Made by a program: the position numbers and the translations under genes. The notes under the pieces were generated by a model. That model was not told the origin of the DNA and ran no database searches. It saw only the letters and a program-made list of their open reading frames with translations. Shown here piece after piece: positions 8,199 through 16,532 of a DNA stretch of 64,000 nt. Origin of the DNA: an uncultured Pseudophaeobacter sp. (GTDB lineage: Bacteria; Pseudomonadota; Alphaproteobacteria; Rhodobacterales; Rhodobacteraceae); the NCBI GenBank assembly GCA_905479575.1, contig CAJQNB010000041.1, positions 1-64,000 of the forward strand, written 5' to 3'. Position 1 is the stretch's first letter. Each line of letters starts with the position of its first letter.

Positions 8199-9155
8199 TC
8201 AGGGGGTGATCACCACTTTACCAGTCGAGGCGCGGTTGCGCAGCAGTTCCATGCCCTCTGCGACCTGCGCCAGCGGCAAAACATGGCTGATATGAGGGGA
8301 GATGCGCCCGGCGCTGTGCCAGTCCATCAAGGTCGACAGCGAGCGCTGGATGACTTCTGGATGGGACTTCATATAGCCACCAATGTAAAACCCGATCACC
8401 GTGAGGTTCTTGACCAGCAGATGGTTTGCCGGGATTTGCGGCACCTCGCCACTGGCAAAACCAATGGGCAACAACCGGCCTCCGGGGTTGGTGGCACGAA
8501 AAGCAGCCTTCCAGACCTCTCCGCCCACCGCATCATAAACCACATCCGCACCGCCCAGGGATTTTACCTGGCTGCGCAGGTCCGAACTGGCGTCAATCAG
8601 GTGATCCGCACCCGCGGCCCGCGCCACTTCCAGTTTTCCCGCTCCGCGTGCATGGGCAATAACACGGGCGCCCATCAGTTTGCCGATTTCCACCGCCGTC
8701 AATCCAACGCCACCCGCAGCACCAGTGACCAAAAGAGTCTCTCCTGGCTGCAGGCGCGCGCAATGGTCCAGCGCCACGTGACTGGTGCCATAGGCGATCT
8801 GCAAGGCTGCGGCATCCTCAAACCCCATATCATCGGGGATGGGGATAACACGGGCTGCATCAAAGACGCCTTCCTGCGCCAACCCCCCCTGGCCACCAAA
8901 CACTGCTACCCGGTCACCAGGGGCCAGATTTGTCACCGCTGATCCACAGTCCATCACCTCCCCGGCGGCCTCTAGGCCCGGAGTGAAGGGCAGGGCGGGG
9001 GTGTCTTGGTATGTGCCTTTTTGCAAAAGCAAATCCGCAAAGTTGAGACCGCAGGCGCGGATCCTGATCTTGACCTCATGTGCCGCAGGAGTGGGGCTGG
9101 CGATCTCTTCCAGAAGGGGAGGAGTGCTAAAACTGTTGATGCGATAGGCCAGCAT
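8199..9155 (-). CDS. Quinone oxidoreductase-like MDR family dehydrogenase
   Basis: 318-residue medium-chain dehydrogenase/reductase of the zinc-independent quinone oxidoreductase branch. N-terminal GroES-like fold (AHEVKIRIRACGLNFADLLL) with no zinc-binding cysteine cluster. The NADPH Rossmann motif is TGAAGGVGLTAVEIGKLMGA near residues 145-164. The C-terminal region (LLVKNLTVIGFYIGGYMKSH) matches the family. It probably reduces quinones or alpha,beta-unsaturated carbonyls with NADPH. It is monocistronic and divergent from the XRE regulator across a 350-bp region. Confidence 0.88.
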   Translation of the reverse strand: MLAYRINSFSTPPLLEEIASPTPAAHEVKIRIRACGLNFADLLLQKGTYQDTPALPFTPGLEAAGEVMDCGSAVTNLAPGDRVAVFGGQGGLAQEGVFDAARVIPIPDDMGFEDAAALQIAYGTSHVALDHCARLQPGETLLVTGAAGGVGLTAVEIGKLMGARVIAHARGAGKLEVARAAGADHLIDASSDLRSQVKSLGGADVVYDAVGGEVWKAAFRATNPGGRLLPIGFASGEVPQIPANHLLVKNLTVIGFYIGGYMKSHPEVIQRSLSTLMDWHSAGRISPHISHVLPLAQVAEGMELLRNRASTGKVVITP

Positions 9156-9505
9156 GATTTTTGTCCGTCTTTCTTCCTGTGTGCAGGTGATTCGCTGTTG
9201 AACGAACCGAACTGTGCCAATTTATGCACCTCGCTATTTATGGGGAGGCGCAAATACCTATCCCAAAGTATATATGACCCCACCAAAATGATAGGTAAAA
9301 TCATACATTTGCCTCATTGTAGGTGCACGGGTGAAGTGTCAGGCTTGAATTCAACTGCGAAGGTCTTACTGTTGGGGCTGAGGTTGAGCTCTGATCGTGA
9401 TGGTTGAGTATGTCACTGGTGCCGGGTGTTTTGAACACCTGCGTTGCTGCTGAAATATGATCCCATATCCGGGCAGGGATTTTTTGTTTAACTAGGAGAT
9501 AGCGA
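9156..9505. other. 350-bp divergent intergenic region
   Basis: AT-richer than the surroundings. It contains the perfect palindrome TTGAATTCAA (9345-9354) and the inverted repeat GGTGTT-TTG-AACACC (9425-9439), both upstream of the XRE regulator. A weak hairpin ATCCC..GGGAT followed by TTTTTT (9462-9486) precedes its Shine-Dalgarno. No coding potential is evident. Confidence 0.6.
9425..9439 (+). promoter_or_regulatory. Inverted repeat upstream of the XRE regulator
   Basis: GGTGTT-TTG-AACACC, a perfect 6+3+6 inverted repeat, ends 66 bp before the ATG of the HTH gene at 9506. Size and symmetry suit an XRE dimer; autoregulation is an inference. Confidence 0.35.
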
Positions 9506-9874
9506 ATGGCTCATCCTGTAGATGTTCATGTTGGCAAACGTATTCGACACCGCCGGTGGCTTATTGGGAAAACCCAACAACAGCTGGCCGAACAGGTTGG
9601 TATCAAGTTCCAGCAGATCCAGAAGTATGAAACCGGTGCAAACCGCGTCAGCGCTTCGCGGCTCTGGGACATATCGGATGCGATGGATGTTCCTGTCAGC
9701 TTTTTCTTTGAAGGGCTTGATGAAGAGGGCAAGGCCGGCGGAAAATCCGCAGTGCCTGACGATCTGATGGGCGATAAAGAGGCTCTGGATCTGGTGCGCT
9801 CTTACTATGCAATTCCAGAAAACCAGCGTCGGCGCTTGTTTGAACTGGCCCGCGTCCTGAGTGACGTCGCTTAA
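9506..9874 (+). CDS. XRE family HTH transcriptional regulator (PraR-like)
   Basis: 122-residue single-domain regulator. The HTH covers about residues 8-62 (VGKRIRHRRWLIGKTQQQLA, then EQVGIKFQQIQKYETGANRV) and is followed by the conserved SASRLWDISDAMDVPVSFFF segment and a short helical C-terminus. This arrangement resembles the rhizobial PraR/PhaR group; that match is from memory of the family, not a search. A strong Shine-Dalgarno (AGGAG, 9493-9497) precedes the ATG. Targets are unknown. hisN follows 200 bp later. Confidence 0.9.
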   Translation: MAHPVDVHVGKRIRHRRWLIGKTQQQLAEQVGIKFQQIQKYETGANRVSASRLWDISDAMDVPVSFFFEGLDEEGKAGGKSAVPDDLMGDKEALDLVRSYYAIPENQRRRLFELARVLSDVA

Positions 9875-10075
9875 TCGTCCCGGCCTGATGCGTTTTGCAT
9901 GAAGCAGCCCGGTGGCTGCAAGACCCAAGGCCGTTGCATATTTTGCTTGAACCGGCGTCACGAGAGTGGCACCGGTTTTTGCATGACTGATTTGGCCTAA
10001 CTGGTTGGGCATGGCTGCTTTGCCGGGCTGTTCTGAGGCCGGAGTATTTCAGATAAAAATGTTTCAGGTGGATAG

Positions 10076-10870
10076 ATGACACAGACAGCTTTGAGCGACA
10101 TGCAGGTTGCGCACCAATTGGCCGATGCCGCTGGTAAGGTGATCTTGCCGTATTTTCGCAGCGGCGATCTGGGTGCGGAGAACAAGCTGAGCGAAGGATT
10201 TGATCCGGTTACAATCGCGGATCGGGCGGCAGAACAGGCAATGCGGGCCCTGCTGGCCGAGCTGCGGCCACAGGATGGTATCCTGGGCGAAGAGTTTCCG
10301 GCCAAGGCTGGCACGTCGGGGCGCACCTGGGTGCTGGATCCAATTGATGGCACACGCGGCTTTATCAGCGGCACACCGACCTGGGGGGTATTGATCGCCT
10401 TGTCGCAAGATGCGGGACCCATTCTGGGGGTGATTGATCAGCCCTATACCGCTGAGCGCTTCTCTGGCAGTGCAGACCTGGCCGAAATGACCGGGCCATT
10501 GGGACGCAGGCCGTTAAAAACTCGCTCCATACAGGATCTGAGTGAAGCCATTTTGTTCACCACCTTTCCAGAGGTTGGCAGCCCTGAAGAGCGCGCAGGT
10601 TTTGAACGTGTGGCGCAGCAGGTCAAGCTGACCCGCTATGGCATGGATTGCTATGCCTATGCGCTGCTGGCTGCCGGTCAGGTTGATCTGGTGATCGAGG
10701 CGGGGCTCAACGCTTATGATATTCAGGCCCCCATTGCGGTGATCGAGGCGGCGGGAGGGCGCGTCACCGATTGGCAGGGCGGGCCGGTCCACGCAGGCGG
10801 GCGGGCGTTGGCCGCCGCGACGCCGGAATTGCACGCGGCGGCCCTTCAGCGCCTGAACTGGCAGGGCTAA
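10076..10870 (+). CDS. hisN: Inositol monophosphatase family, probable histidinol-phosphatase
   Basis: 264-residue Mg-dependent phosphatase of the IMPase fold. Metal-ligand motifs: GEEF (Glu72/Glu73), WVLDPIDGTRGFISGTPTWG (Asp88, Asp91) and the C-terminal AYDIQAPIAVIEAAGG. The GTRGFISGTPTWG variant is typical of HisN histidinol-phosphatases, which dephosphorylate histidinol phosphate in histidine synthesis, rather than of SuhB or CysQ. No other his genes are adjacent, so the assignment rests on sequence alone; an inositol- or nucleotide-phosphatase role is not excluded. Confidence 0.8.
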   Translation: MTQTALSDMQVAHQLADAAGKVILPYFRSGDLGAENKLSEGFDPVTIADRAAEQAMRALLAELRPQDGILGEEFPAKAGTSGRTWVLDPIDGTRGFISGTPTWGVLIALSQDAGPILGVIDQPYTAERFSGSADLAEMTGPLGRRPLKTRSIQDLSEAILFTTFPEVGSPEERAGFERVAQQVKLTRYGMDCYAYALLAAGQVDLVIEAGLNAYDIQAPIAVIEAAGGRVTDWQGGPVHAGGRALAAATPELHAAALQRLNWQG

Positions 10871-10896
10871 GCTGGTAGGGAGAGGGTGGCGCAGTT

Positions 10897-10955
10897 GGGG
10901 CTCTGCCCCCGCGGCCCTGAGGCCGCTCCCCCGAGATATTTGGGGAAAGATGAAA
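10897..10955 (+). repeat. Rhodobacterales-type intergenic repeat, copy A
   Basis: Composite element after hisN: hairpin GGGG-CTCTG-CCCC (10897-10909), hairpin GCGGCC-CTGA-GGCCGC (10911-10926), then CCCCCGAGATATTTGGGG and the tail AAAGATGAAA to 10955. The tail is shared with copies B (42054-42105) and C (32271-32302, inverted). Confidence 0.7.
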
Positions 10956-11102
10956 CCTAGAGGGGCTAGGTGCGTCGGTTTTCAGTCTTGAGGATTAGGC
11001 TGGGTCTGGGGTAGCTTTGGCTCAGGTCGAGTCCTTTGCCCGTTCTCTGTCGGCCTTGTTGCAACTCCATGAACCGAGTCGGGCCTTTATGGAGTATGCT
11101 AA

Positions 11103-12458
11103 ATGGGCGAGATCCTCATTCAAAATGCCGATACCATCCTGACCATGGATGATGATGAGCGGGTAGTGCACAGGGCAGATGTGTTGATCCGCGACGGTGA
11201 AATTGCTGCCGTGGGGCAGGGGCTTGCCACGTCTGAGCGGGGAGGCGCGGCGCAGGTGGTTCGCGGTGAAGGCTGCGTGGTGACGCCGGGATTGGTCAAT
11301 ACCCACCATCATCTCTATCAGAACCTGACACGGGCGGTGCCTGGGGCTCAGGATGCTTTGCTCTTTGGCTGGCTGCAGCGGCTTTATCCGATCTGGAGCA
11401 GGTTTGGCCCGGAGGAGATGTTTGTCTCGGCTCAGTTGGGGTTGGTTGAACTGGCCCTGTCCGGCTGCACGCTGAGCTCGGATCATCTGTATCTCTATCC
11501 CAATGGCGCCCGGCTGGAGGATACCATCCATGCTGCTGCTGAGGTGGGGCTGCGGTTTCATCCGACCCGGGGTGCCATGAGCATTGGCGAAAGCAAGGGC
11601 GGCTTGCCGCCGGATCATCTGGTGGAGGCAGAGGCGGCCATTCTGAACGATATGATCCGGGTGGTGGATGGGTTTCACGATGCGGGTGAAGGCGCGATGT
11701 GTCGGGTGGGGCTGGCGCCGTGTTCGCCCTTTTCGGTGAGCCGGGAGCTGATGCGCGACACGGCTGTATTGGCCCGCGACAAAGGCGTGATGTTGCATAC
11801 GCATCTGGCTGAAAACGATGAAGATATCGCCTATAGCGAGGCGCAGTTTGGCTGTCGTCCCGGCCAATATGCCGAGGATCTGGGCTGGACCGGGCCGGAC
11901 GTGTGGCATGCCCATTGTGTCAAGCTGAACCCGGCTGAGATTGATCTCTTTGCCCGCAGCCGCACCGGGGTGGCCCATTGCCCCTGTTCCAATTGCCGCC
12001 TGGGATCGGGCATCGCGCCGGTGCGCCAGATGCGGGATGCGGGGGTGCCGGTGGGGCTGGGGGTTGATGGATCTGCCAGCAACGATATGGCCAACTTGAT
12101 GGGGGAGGCGCGCCAGACACTGTTGTTGCAGCGTGTGGCCCAGGGGGCTGACGCCATGAGCCCCTATGAGGCGCTGCAGATTGCCACCCGTGGTGGTGCC
12201 GATGTATTGGGGCGCTCGGATTGCGGGCGGCTTGCGCCGGGGAAGCGTGCTGATGTGGCGATCTGGGATGTCTCGGGCGTGGCCTCCAGTGGCAGCTGGG
12301 ATCCGGCGGCGCTGTTGTTGGCGGGGCCTTCGCAGGTCAAACACCTTTTTGTGGAGGGCCGCCAGGTGATCAACAATGGCGAGGTAACGACGCTGGATCT
12401 GCCGCGCTTGTTGGAGCGTCATCACCGTTTGGCGCAGGCTTTGATGTTGGCGGGATGA
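11103..12458 (+). CDS. Amidohydrolase, probable 8-oxoguanine deaminase
   Basis: 451-residue metal-dependent deaminase of the AtzB/TrzN/8-oxoguanine deaminase group (cytoplasmic). Landmarks: TPGLVNTHHHLYQN (His68, His70 metal pair), MLHTHLAEN near 237, VWHAHCVKLN near 265 and LGVDGSASNDMANLM near 321 (catalytic Asp). The Asn-Thr-His-His-His and DGSASND motifs fit the 8-oxoguanine/isocytosine-type deaminases more than guanine deaminase. A true guanine deaminase lies 0.5 kb downstream on the other strand, giving a small purine-deaminase cluster. Confidence 0.82.
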   Translation: MGEILIQNADTILTMDDDERVVHRADVLIRDGEIAAVGQGLATSERGGAAQVVRGEGCVVTPGLVNTHHHLYQNLTRAVPGAQDALLFGWLQRLYPIWSRFGPEEMFVSAQLGLVELALSGCTLSSDHLYLYPNGARLEDTIHAAAEVGLRFHPTRGAMSIGESKGGLPPDHLVEAEAAILNDMIRVVDGFHDAGEGAMCRVGLAPCSPFSVSRELMRDTAVLARDKGVMLHTHLAENDEDIAYSEAQFGCRPGQYAEDLGWTGPDVWHAHCVKLNPAEIDLFARSRTGVAHCPCSNCRLGSGIAPVRQMRDAGVPVGLGVDGSASNDMANLMGEARQTLLLQRVAQGADAMSPYEALQIATRGGADVLGRSDCGRLAPGKRADVAIWDVSGVASSGSWDPAALLLAGPSQVKHLFVEGRQVINNGEVTTLDLPRLLERHHRLAQALMLAG

Positions 12459-12459
12459 T

Positions 12460-12912
12460 ATGAAACCCCTTTCTAAATCTGTGATCAGCCTGGCGCTTTG
12501 CCTGAGCATGGGCACTGGGGCTGCGCTTGCCAAAGATGTTGATCGCCAGGCGGCATTGCGTGGTCTGAATGATCTGCGTGCCCAGCAGGGCCTGGCACCG
12601 TTGGGCTGGTCGCCCAGGCTGGAACAGGCGGCCCTGGGGCATGCAACGGACATGCGGCGGCGCGGCTTCTTTTCACATCAGGGCAGCTCCGGCAGCCGCG
12701 TCGGAGACCGGGTGCGCAAGCACGGATATGGTTGGTGTGTGGTTGCTGAAAACATTGCCAAGGGCCAGCCAAGCCTGCCCAGTGCCATGAACAGTTGGCG
12801 GCAGTCTCCAGCCCACCGCAGGAATATGCTGCACCGGGACGTGAGCGAGTTTGCGGTGGTGCGCGCAGAGGGCAACATCTGGGTGATGGTCTTGGCACGC
12901 CCGGGATGCTGA
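12460..12912 (+). CDS. CAP (SCP/PR-1) domain secreted protein
   Basis: 150 residues: signal peptide (SVISLALCLSMGTGAALA, cleavage near 24) followed by a minimal CAP domain with LNDLRAQQGLAPLGWSPRLE, HATDMRRRGFFSHQG and the CAP signature GENIA-like VVAENIAKGQ, then NSWRQSPAHRRNML. Two cysteines (in GWCVVAEN and the final residues) could form a disulfide. Bacterial CAP proteins are exported with mostly unknown function. The ATG lies one base after the stop of the deaminase, so they are co-translated although no biochemical link is obvious. Confidence 0.88.
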   Translation: MKPLSKSVISLALCLSMGTGAALAKDVDRQAALRGLNDLRAQQGLAPLGWSPRLEQAALGHATDMRRRGFFSHQGSSGSRVGDRVRKHGYGWCVVAENIAKGQPSLPSAMNSWRQSPAHRRNMLHRDVSEFAVVRAEGNIWVMVLARPGC

Positions 12913-12918
12913 GAGGTA

Positions 12919-12940
12919 GGGGGCTGGGAGGGAGGCCCCC
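12919..12940 (+). terminator. Possible terminator after the CAP gene
   Basis: GGGGGC (12919-12924), 10-nt loop, GCCCCC (12935-12940), then GCCATTTC. It has no true T-run and sits between convergent genes. Confidence 0.3.
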
Positions 12941-12966
12941 GCCATTTCATCCAGATGCCTGCGTGG

Positions 12967-14253
12967 TTACTGGCGCACGCCGTTGATCCAGACCTCGGCA
13001 ATGGCGCGGTCGTCCCCCATCATCAGCGTTGGGAACACCGCCTCCCAGAGATCGCCAGCACGGGCGCTGCGCTGGGCAATGGCGGGGGTGGAGGCGAGGT
13101 CCAGAACCACCAGATCGGCCTCCAGCCCAGGGGCGATATTGCCAATCTTTTCTTCCATGCGCAAAGCGGTGGCTGACCCTTGGGTGGCCAGCCAGATCAG
13201 CTCTGCGGCATGGAGTGGGCGGCCCCGCAATTGGCCGATCTCATAGGCGGCGGCCATGGTGCGCAGCATCGAAAAGCTGGAGCCACCGCCAGTATCTGTG
13301 GCCAGACCAATGCGCTGGCCCTCTGTCATCAAGCCATCCATGTCAAACAGGCCAGAGCCGATAAAGGTGTTGGAGGTCGGGCAATGCACCAATGCAGAGC
13401 CATATTCGCGCAGCCGGTGGCGCTCTCGCTCTTCCAGGTGGATGGCATGGCCATAGAGCCCACGGGCGCCGAGCAGGCCGAATTCTTCATAGGTATCCAG
13501 ATAGTCCCGCGCCTGGGGGAACAGGGATTTGACCCACTCGATTTCATCAAGCTGTTCGCTCAGGTGGGTTTGCATCAGGCATTCGGGGTGTTCGCCCCAG
13601 AGCGCCCCCATGGCCTCTAGCTGCTCCGGCGTGGAGGTGGGGGAGAACCGCGGCGTGATGGCATATTCCAGCCGGTCCACCCCGTGCCAGCGCTGGATCA
13701 GCGCCTTGCTGTCGTCATAGGCGGACTGGGCGGTGTCGCGCAGCTCTGTGGGGGCGTTGCGATCCATGCAGGTCTTGCCGGTGACCACCCTTTGGCCACG
13801 GGCCTGTGCCGCACTGAAGAAGGCATCGACGCTTTCGGGGTGGATGGTGGCAAAGCTGCAGACTGTGGTGGTGCCATTGGCCTGGGTCAGATCCAGATAG
13901 CGGTCTGCGATCTCGCGGGCATAGGCCGCGTCGCCAAAGCGCATTTCCTCGGGAAAGGTATAGCTGTTCAGCCAGTCGATCAGCCGTTTGCCCCAGCTGG
14001 CGATAATGGCGGTCTGCGGGTAATGCACGTGGGCATCGACAAAGCCGGCCAGGATCAGCCTGGCCCCGTGGTCGATCACCTCGGCCTGTGGTTGCAGGGC
14101 CAACATGTCTCCAAATGTGCCACAGCCGACAACCCGGCCCTGTGCCAGCGCCACGGCGGCGCTGATCTGCACTGCCTCCTCTGGCGTTGCCATCGCAAAG
14201 GGGGAGGCGGTAAAGGACAGCACATGTCCGCGCAGGATAAATTCGCTCTGCAT
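12967..14253 (-). CDS. guaD: Guanine deaminase
   Basis: Converts guanine to xanthine and ammonia in purine catabolism (cytoplasmic). 428 residues from ATG 14253, chosen over the upstream TTG at 14277 because AAAGGAC sits 8-9 bases before it. Family landmarks: AGFVDAHVHYPQT (His75/His77 metal pair), the ..WLNSYTFPEE.. segment, CLMQTHLSEQ, GHAIHLEERE, VHCPTSNTFIGSGLF and LATDTGGGSSFSMLRTM (catalytic Asp). Convergent with the CAP gene. It pairs functionally with the 8-oxoguanine-type deaminase upstream. Confidence 0.95.
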   Translation of the reverse strand: MQSEFILRGHVLSFTASPFAMATPEEAVQISAAVALAQGRVVGCGTFGDMLALQPQAEVIDHGARLILAGFVDAHVHYPQTAIIASWGKRLIDWLNSYTFPEEMRFGDAAYAREIADRYLDLTQANGTTTVCSFATIHPESVDAFFSAAQARGQRVVTGKTCMDRNAPTELRDTAQSAYDDSKALIQRWHGVDRLEYAITPRFSPTSTPEQLEAMGALWGEHPECLMQTHLSEQLDEIEWVKSLFPQARDYLDTYEEFGLLGARGLYGHAIHLEERERHRLREYGSALVHCPTSNTFIGSGLFDMDGLMTEGQRIGLATDTGGGSSFSMLRTMAAAYEIGQLRGRPLHAAELIWLATQGSATALRMEEKIGNIAPGLEADLVVLDLASTPAIAQRSARAGDLWEAVFPTLMMGDDRAIAEVWINGVRQ

Positions 14254-14389
14254 TTTGGGGCGTCCTTTTCTTGCCAAATCGCAGCCCGCAGGATACGCGC
14301 GCTCACAGTTCCGGTAAATTATCGTATTGTCATTGTTTTCTGGTAACTGCTTCTAGTAATTTGCAACCAATCTTAGCAAAGGGCAGCAC

Positions 14390-15781
14390 ATGAGCACAGG
14401 CAACGATACCCTCGGCAGTGATCAGCCCAAAGACGAAGGGTATGATCTCGACAGGCGACTCGTTGCAGGTATCCTGTTTGCAGTTGACCGCGATGACAAG
14501 GCAGCGCTTACCACGCTGATGGAGGATCTGCACGCGGCGGATATCGCCGACCTTCTGGAGCAGATCAACAGCTATGACCGGACCCGGCTGATCCGGCTTT
14601 TTGGTCGCGAATTTGACGGCGAGATCCTGTCGGAACTGGATGAAAGCATCCGAGAAGAGGTGATTGCCACGCTGAACCCAACGGTTCTGGCGGATGCGGT
14701 GCGCGAGCTGGAAACCGATGATGTTGTGGATCTGGTCGAAGACCTGGAAGAGCCACAGCAAGAGGCCATTCTGGAGGCGCTGGAGGATTCCGACCGGGTC
14801 GCGGTTGAGCAATCGCTGAGCTACCCGGAAAATTCCGCTGGCCGCCTGATGCAGCGCGAAGTGGTGATGGCGCCCGAACATTGGAACGTCGGCCAGGCCA
14901 TCGATTATATGCGCGAATCCGAGGACCTGCCGGAACAGTTCTACCACATGGTACTGGTGGACCCGCGACTGCGCCCCATCGGCAATGTGACCCTTGGCCG
15001 GATCATGGGCACCAAACGCGAAGTGCCACTCACGGATCTGCTGGAAGAGACCTTTCAGGTCATTCCCGCCGATCAGGATGAGGAAGACGTGGCCTATGCC
15101 TTTAACCAGTACCACTTGATCTCTGCGCCCGTCGTGGACGGTGACGGGCGTCTGGCCGGGGTGATCACCATTGATGACGCCATGGCGGTGCTGGATGAAG
15201 AACACGAAGAAGACATCCTGCGTCTGGCGGGTGTTGGCGATGAAAGCTCGCTGGCGGACCGGGTGATCGAAACCACCAAACGGCGGTTCCCGTGGTTGGC
15301 GGTCAATCTGGTGACTGCAGTGCTGGCTTCGCTGGTGATTGCCCAGTTCGAGGCCACCATTGCCCAGTTTGTCGCTCTGGCGGTGTTGATGCCGATCGTG
15401 GCCTCAATGGGGGGCAATGCGGGGACACAGTCGCTGACCGTGGCGGTGCGGGCGATGGCGACCCGCGATTTGACCGGCTCCAACGTCTGGCGGGTGATCC
15501 GGCGCGAAGTGCTGGTGGGGCTGGTCAACGGGGTGATCTTTGCCGTTGTCATGGGCGTGGTTGGCGTTATCTGGTTTGGCTCACCGAGCTTGGGCGGGGT
15601 GCTAGCTGCCGCAATGGTGATCAATCTTGTCGTCGCGGGGCTGGCAGGCACCGTGATCCCGGTTCTACTAGAGAAAATGGGCGTTGACCCGGCCCTGGCT
15701 TCTGGTGCCTTTGTAACAACCGTGACGGATGTGGTTGGGTTCTTTGCCTTCCTGGGGCTGGCGGCCTGGGTGCTTTTGTAG
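14390..15781 (+). CDS. mgtE: Magnesium transporter MgtE
   Basis: 463-residue homodimeric Mg2+ channel of the inner membrane. Three parts in order: cytosolic helical N domain with acidic repeats (about 1-140), a CBS pair (about 145-270, e.g. LISAPVVDGDGRLAGVITID), and five membrane segments (about 290-463) including the pore-lining PIVASMGGNAGTQSLTV, whose GGNAGTQ is invariant in the family. Gating by cytosolic Mg2+ through the N/CBS domains is known for the family. The start lies after a short AT-rich region; the fau gene follows at 60 bp. Confidence 0.97.
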   Translation: MSTGNDTLGSDQPKDEGYDLDRRLVAGILFAVDRDDKAALTTLMEDLHAADIADLLEQINSYDRTRLIRLFGREFDGEILSELDESIREEVIATLNPTVLADAVRELETDDVVDLVEDLEEPQQEAILEALEDSDRVAVEQSLSYPENSAGRLMQREVVMAPEHWNVGQAIDYMRESEDLPEQFYHMVLVDPRLRPIGNVTLGRIMGTKREVPLTDLLEETFQVIPADQDEEDVAYAFNQYHLISAPVVDGDGRLAGVITIDDAMAVLDEEHEEDILRLAGVGDESSLADRVIETTKRRFPWLAVNLVTAVLASLVIAQFEATIAQFVALAVLMPIVASMGGNAGTQSLTVAVRAMATRDLTGSNVWRVIRREVLVGLVNGVIFAVVMGVVGVIWFGSPSLGGVLAAAMVINLVVAGLAGTVIPVLLEKMGVDPALASGAFVTTVTDVVGFFAFLGLAAWVLL

Positions 15782-15841
15782 CCCAGGGTTTTGCAGGTCC
15801 TGATTTTTACGCAGGCGAGCAACTTTCAAGAGGAGAGCGTG

Positions 15842-16399
15842 ATGAGCGACCTGACCGAGATAAAGGCGGCAGCCCGCAAGGCTGCTTTTGCGCGGCGCAA
15901 GGCCGCTTTTGACCTCAAAATTCCAGGTGCGGCCGGGCATCTCTCCGAAGTGCTGGCGGGATATCGCGGCGTGCCGCTGTCTGGATTTCTGCCCATCCGC
16001 ACCGAAATCGACCCGCTGCCCGCCATGGCAGAGGCCGCAGCCCATGGGCCGGTTGGGGTGCCGGTGATCCAGGGACAGGGGCTGCCGCTGAAATTCAGCC
16101 GCTGGCAGCCGGATTGTGCCCTGCGCGATGGTCCCTTTGGCGCAGCCGTGCCAGAAGTCGACGACTTTTTTGAACCGGAAATCCTGATCGTGCCGCTGGT
16201 GGCGTTTGATGCCCGGGGCGGGCGTCTGGGCTATGGTGGTGGCTTTTATGACCGCACGCTGGAGCTGTTGCGCGGCAAACGCGCCACATTGGCCATTGGG
16301 TTTGCCTTTGACGCCCAGGAAGCGGCAGAGCTGCCCCTGGAAGAGACCGACCAACCCCTGGATATGGTGGTGACAGAAAGCCGCGTTGTGCAGTTTTAG
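15842..16399 (+). CDS. fau: 5-formyltetrahydrofolate cyclo-ligase
   Basis: ATP-dependent conversion of 5-formyl-THF to 5,10-methenyl-THF in folate one-carbon metabolism. 185 residues from ATG 15842, which has AGGAGAG just upstream; the longer frame back to 15791 lacks one. Motifs: KAAARKAAFARRKAAF near the N-terminus, SGFLPIRTEIDPLP (substrate loop), and LIVPLVAFDARGGRLGYGGG followed by FYDRTL, which holds the family GYGGGFYDR signature. Upstream neighbour mgtE, downstream ymdB-type gene. Confidence 0.93.
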   Translation: MSDLTEIKAAARKAAFARRKAAFDLKIPGAAGHLSEVLAGYRGVPLSGFLPIRTEIDPLPAMAEAAAHGPVGVPVIQGQGLPLKFSRWQPDCALRDGPFGAAVPEVDDFFEPEILIVPLVAFDARGGRLGYGGGFYDRTLELLRGKRATLAIGFAFDAQEAAELPLEETDQPLDMVVTESRVVQF

Positions 16400-16498
16400 C
16401 CTCCCCATTTGTGGCTTTGGGCCCAAGCACATGGAATTTGGCCCGGCGAGAATGCCGCAGGAGAGTCAAAAATCCGTGGGTAACATGCTCCGGGCTCT

Positions 16499-16527
16499 TG
16501 TCCTGCCAGGCTGGGCGGCCTAGGACA
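16499..16527 (+). promoter_or_regulatory. Hairpin covering the ribosome-binding site of the ymdB-type gene
   Basis: TGTCCT-GCC (16499-16507) pairs with GGC-(CT)-AGGACA (16517-16527). The 3' arm contains AGGA (16522-16525), which is the Shine-Dalgarno for ATG 16533 at 7 bases spacing. If formed, the hairpin would hide the ribosome-binding site. Confidence 0.45.
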
Positions 16528-16532
16528 GCCCA

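Noticed and set aside
11022-12653. 543-codon minus-strand frame over the 8-oxoguanine-type deaminase
   Set aside because: Antisense to a well-supported enzyme; composition (His, Gln, Arg, Pro) is that of a shadow frame.
16400-16532. Possible 6S RNA, because 6S genes often lie beside the folate cyclo-ligase gene
   Set aside because: I could not draw the required long closing stem with central bubble; only the local hairpin at 16499-16527 is convincing.
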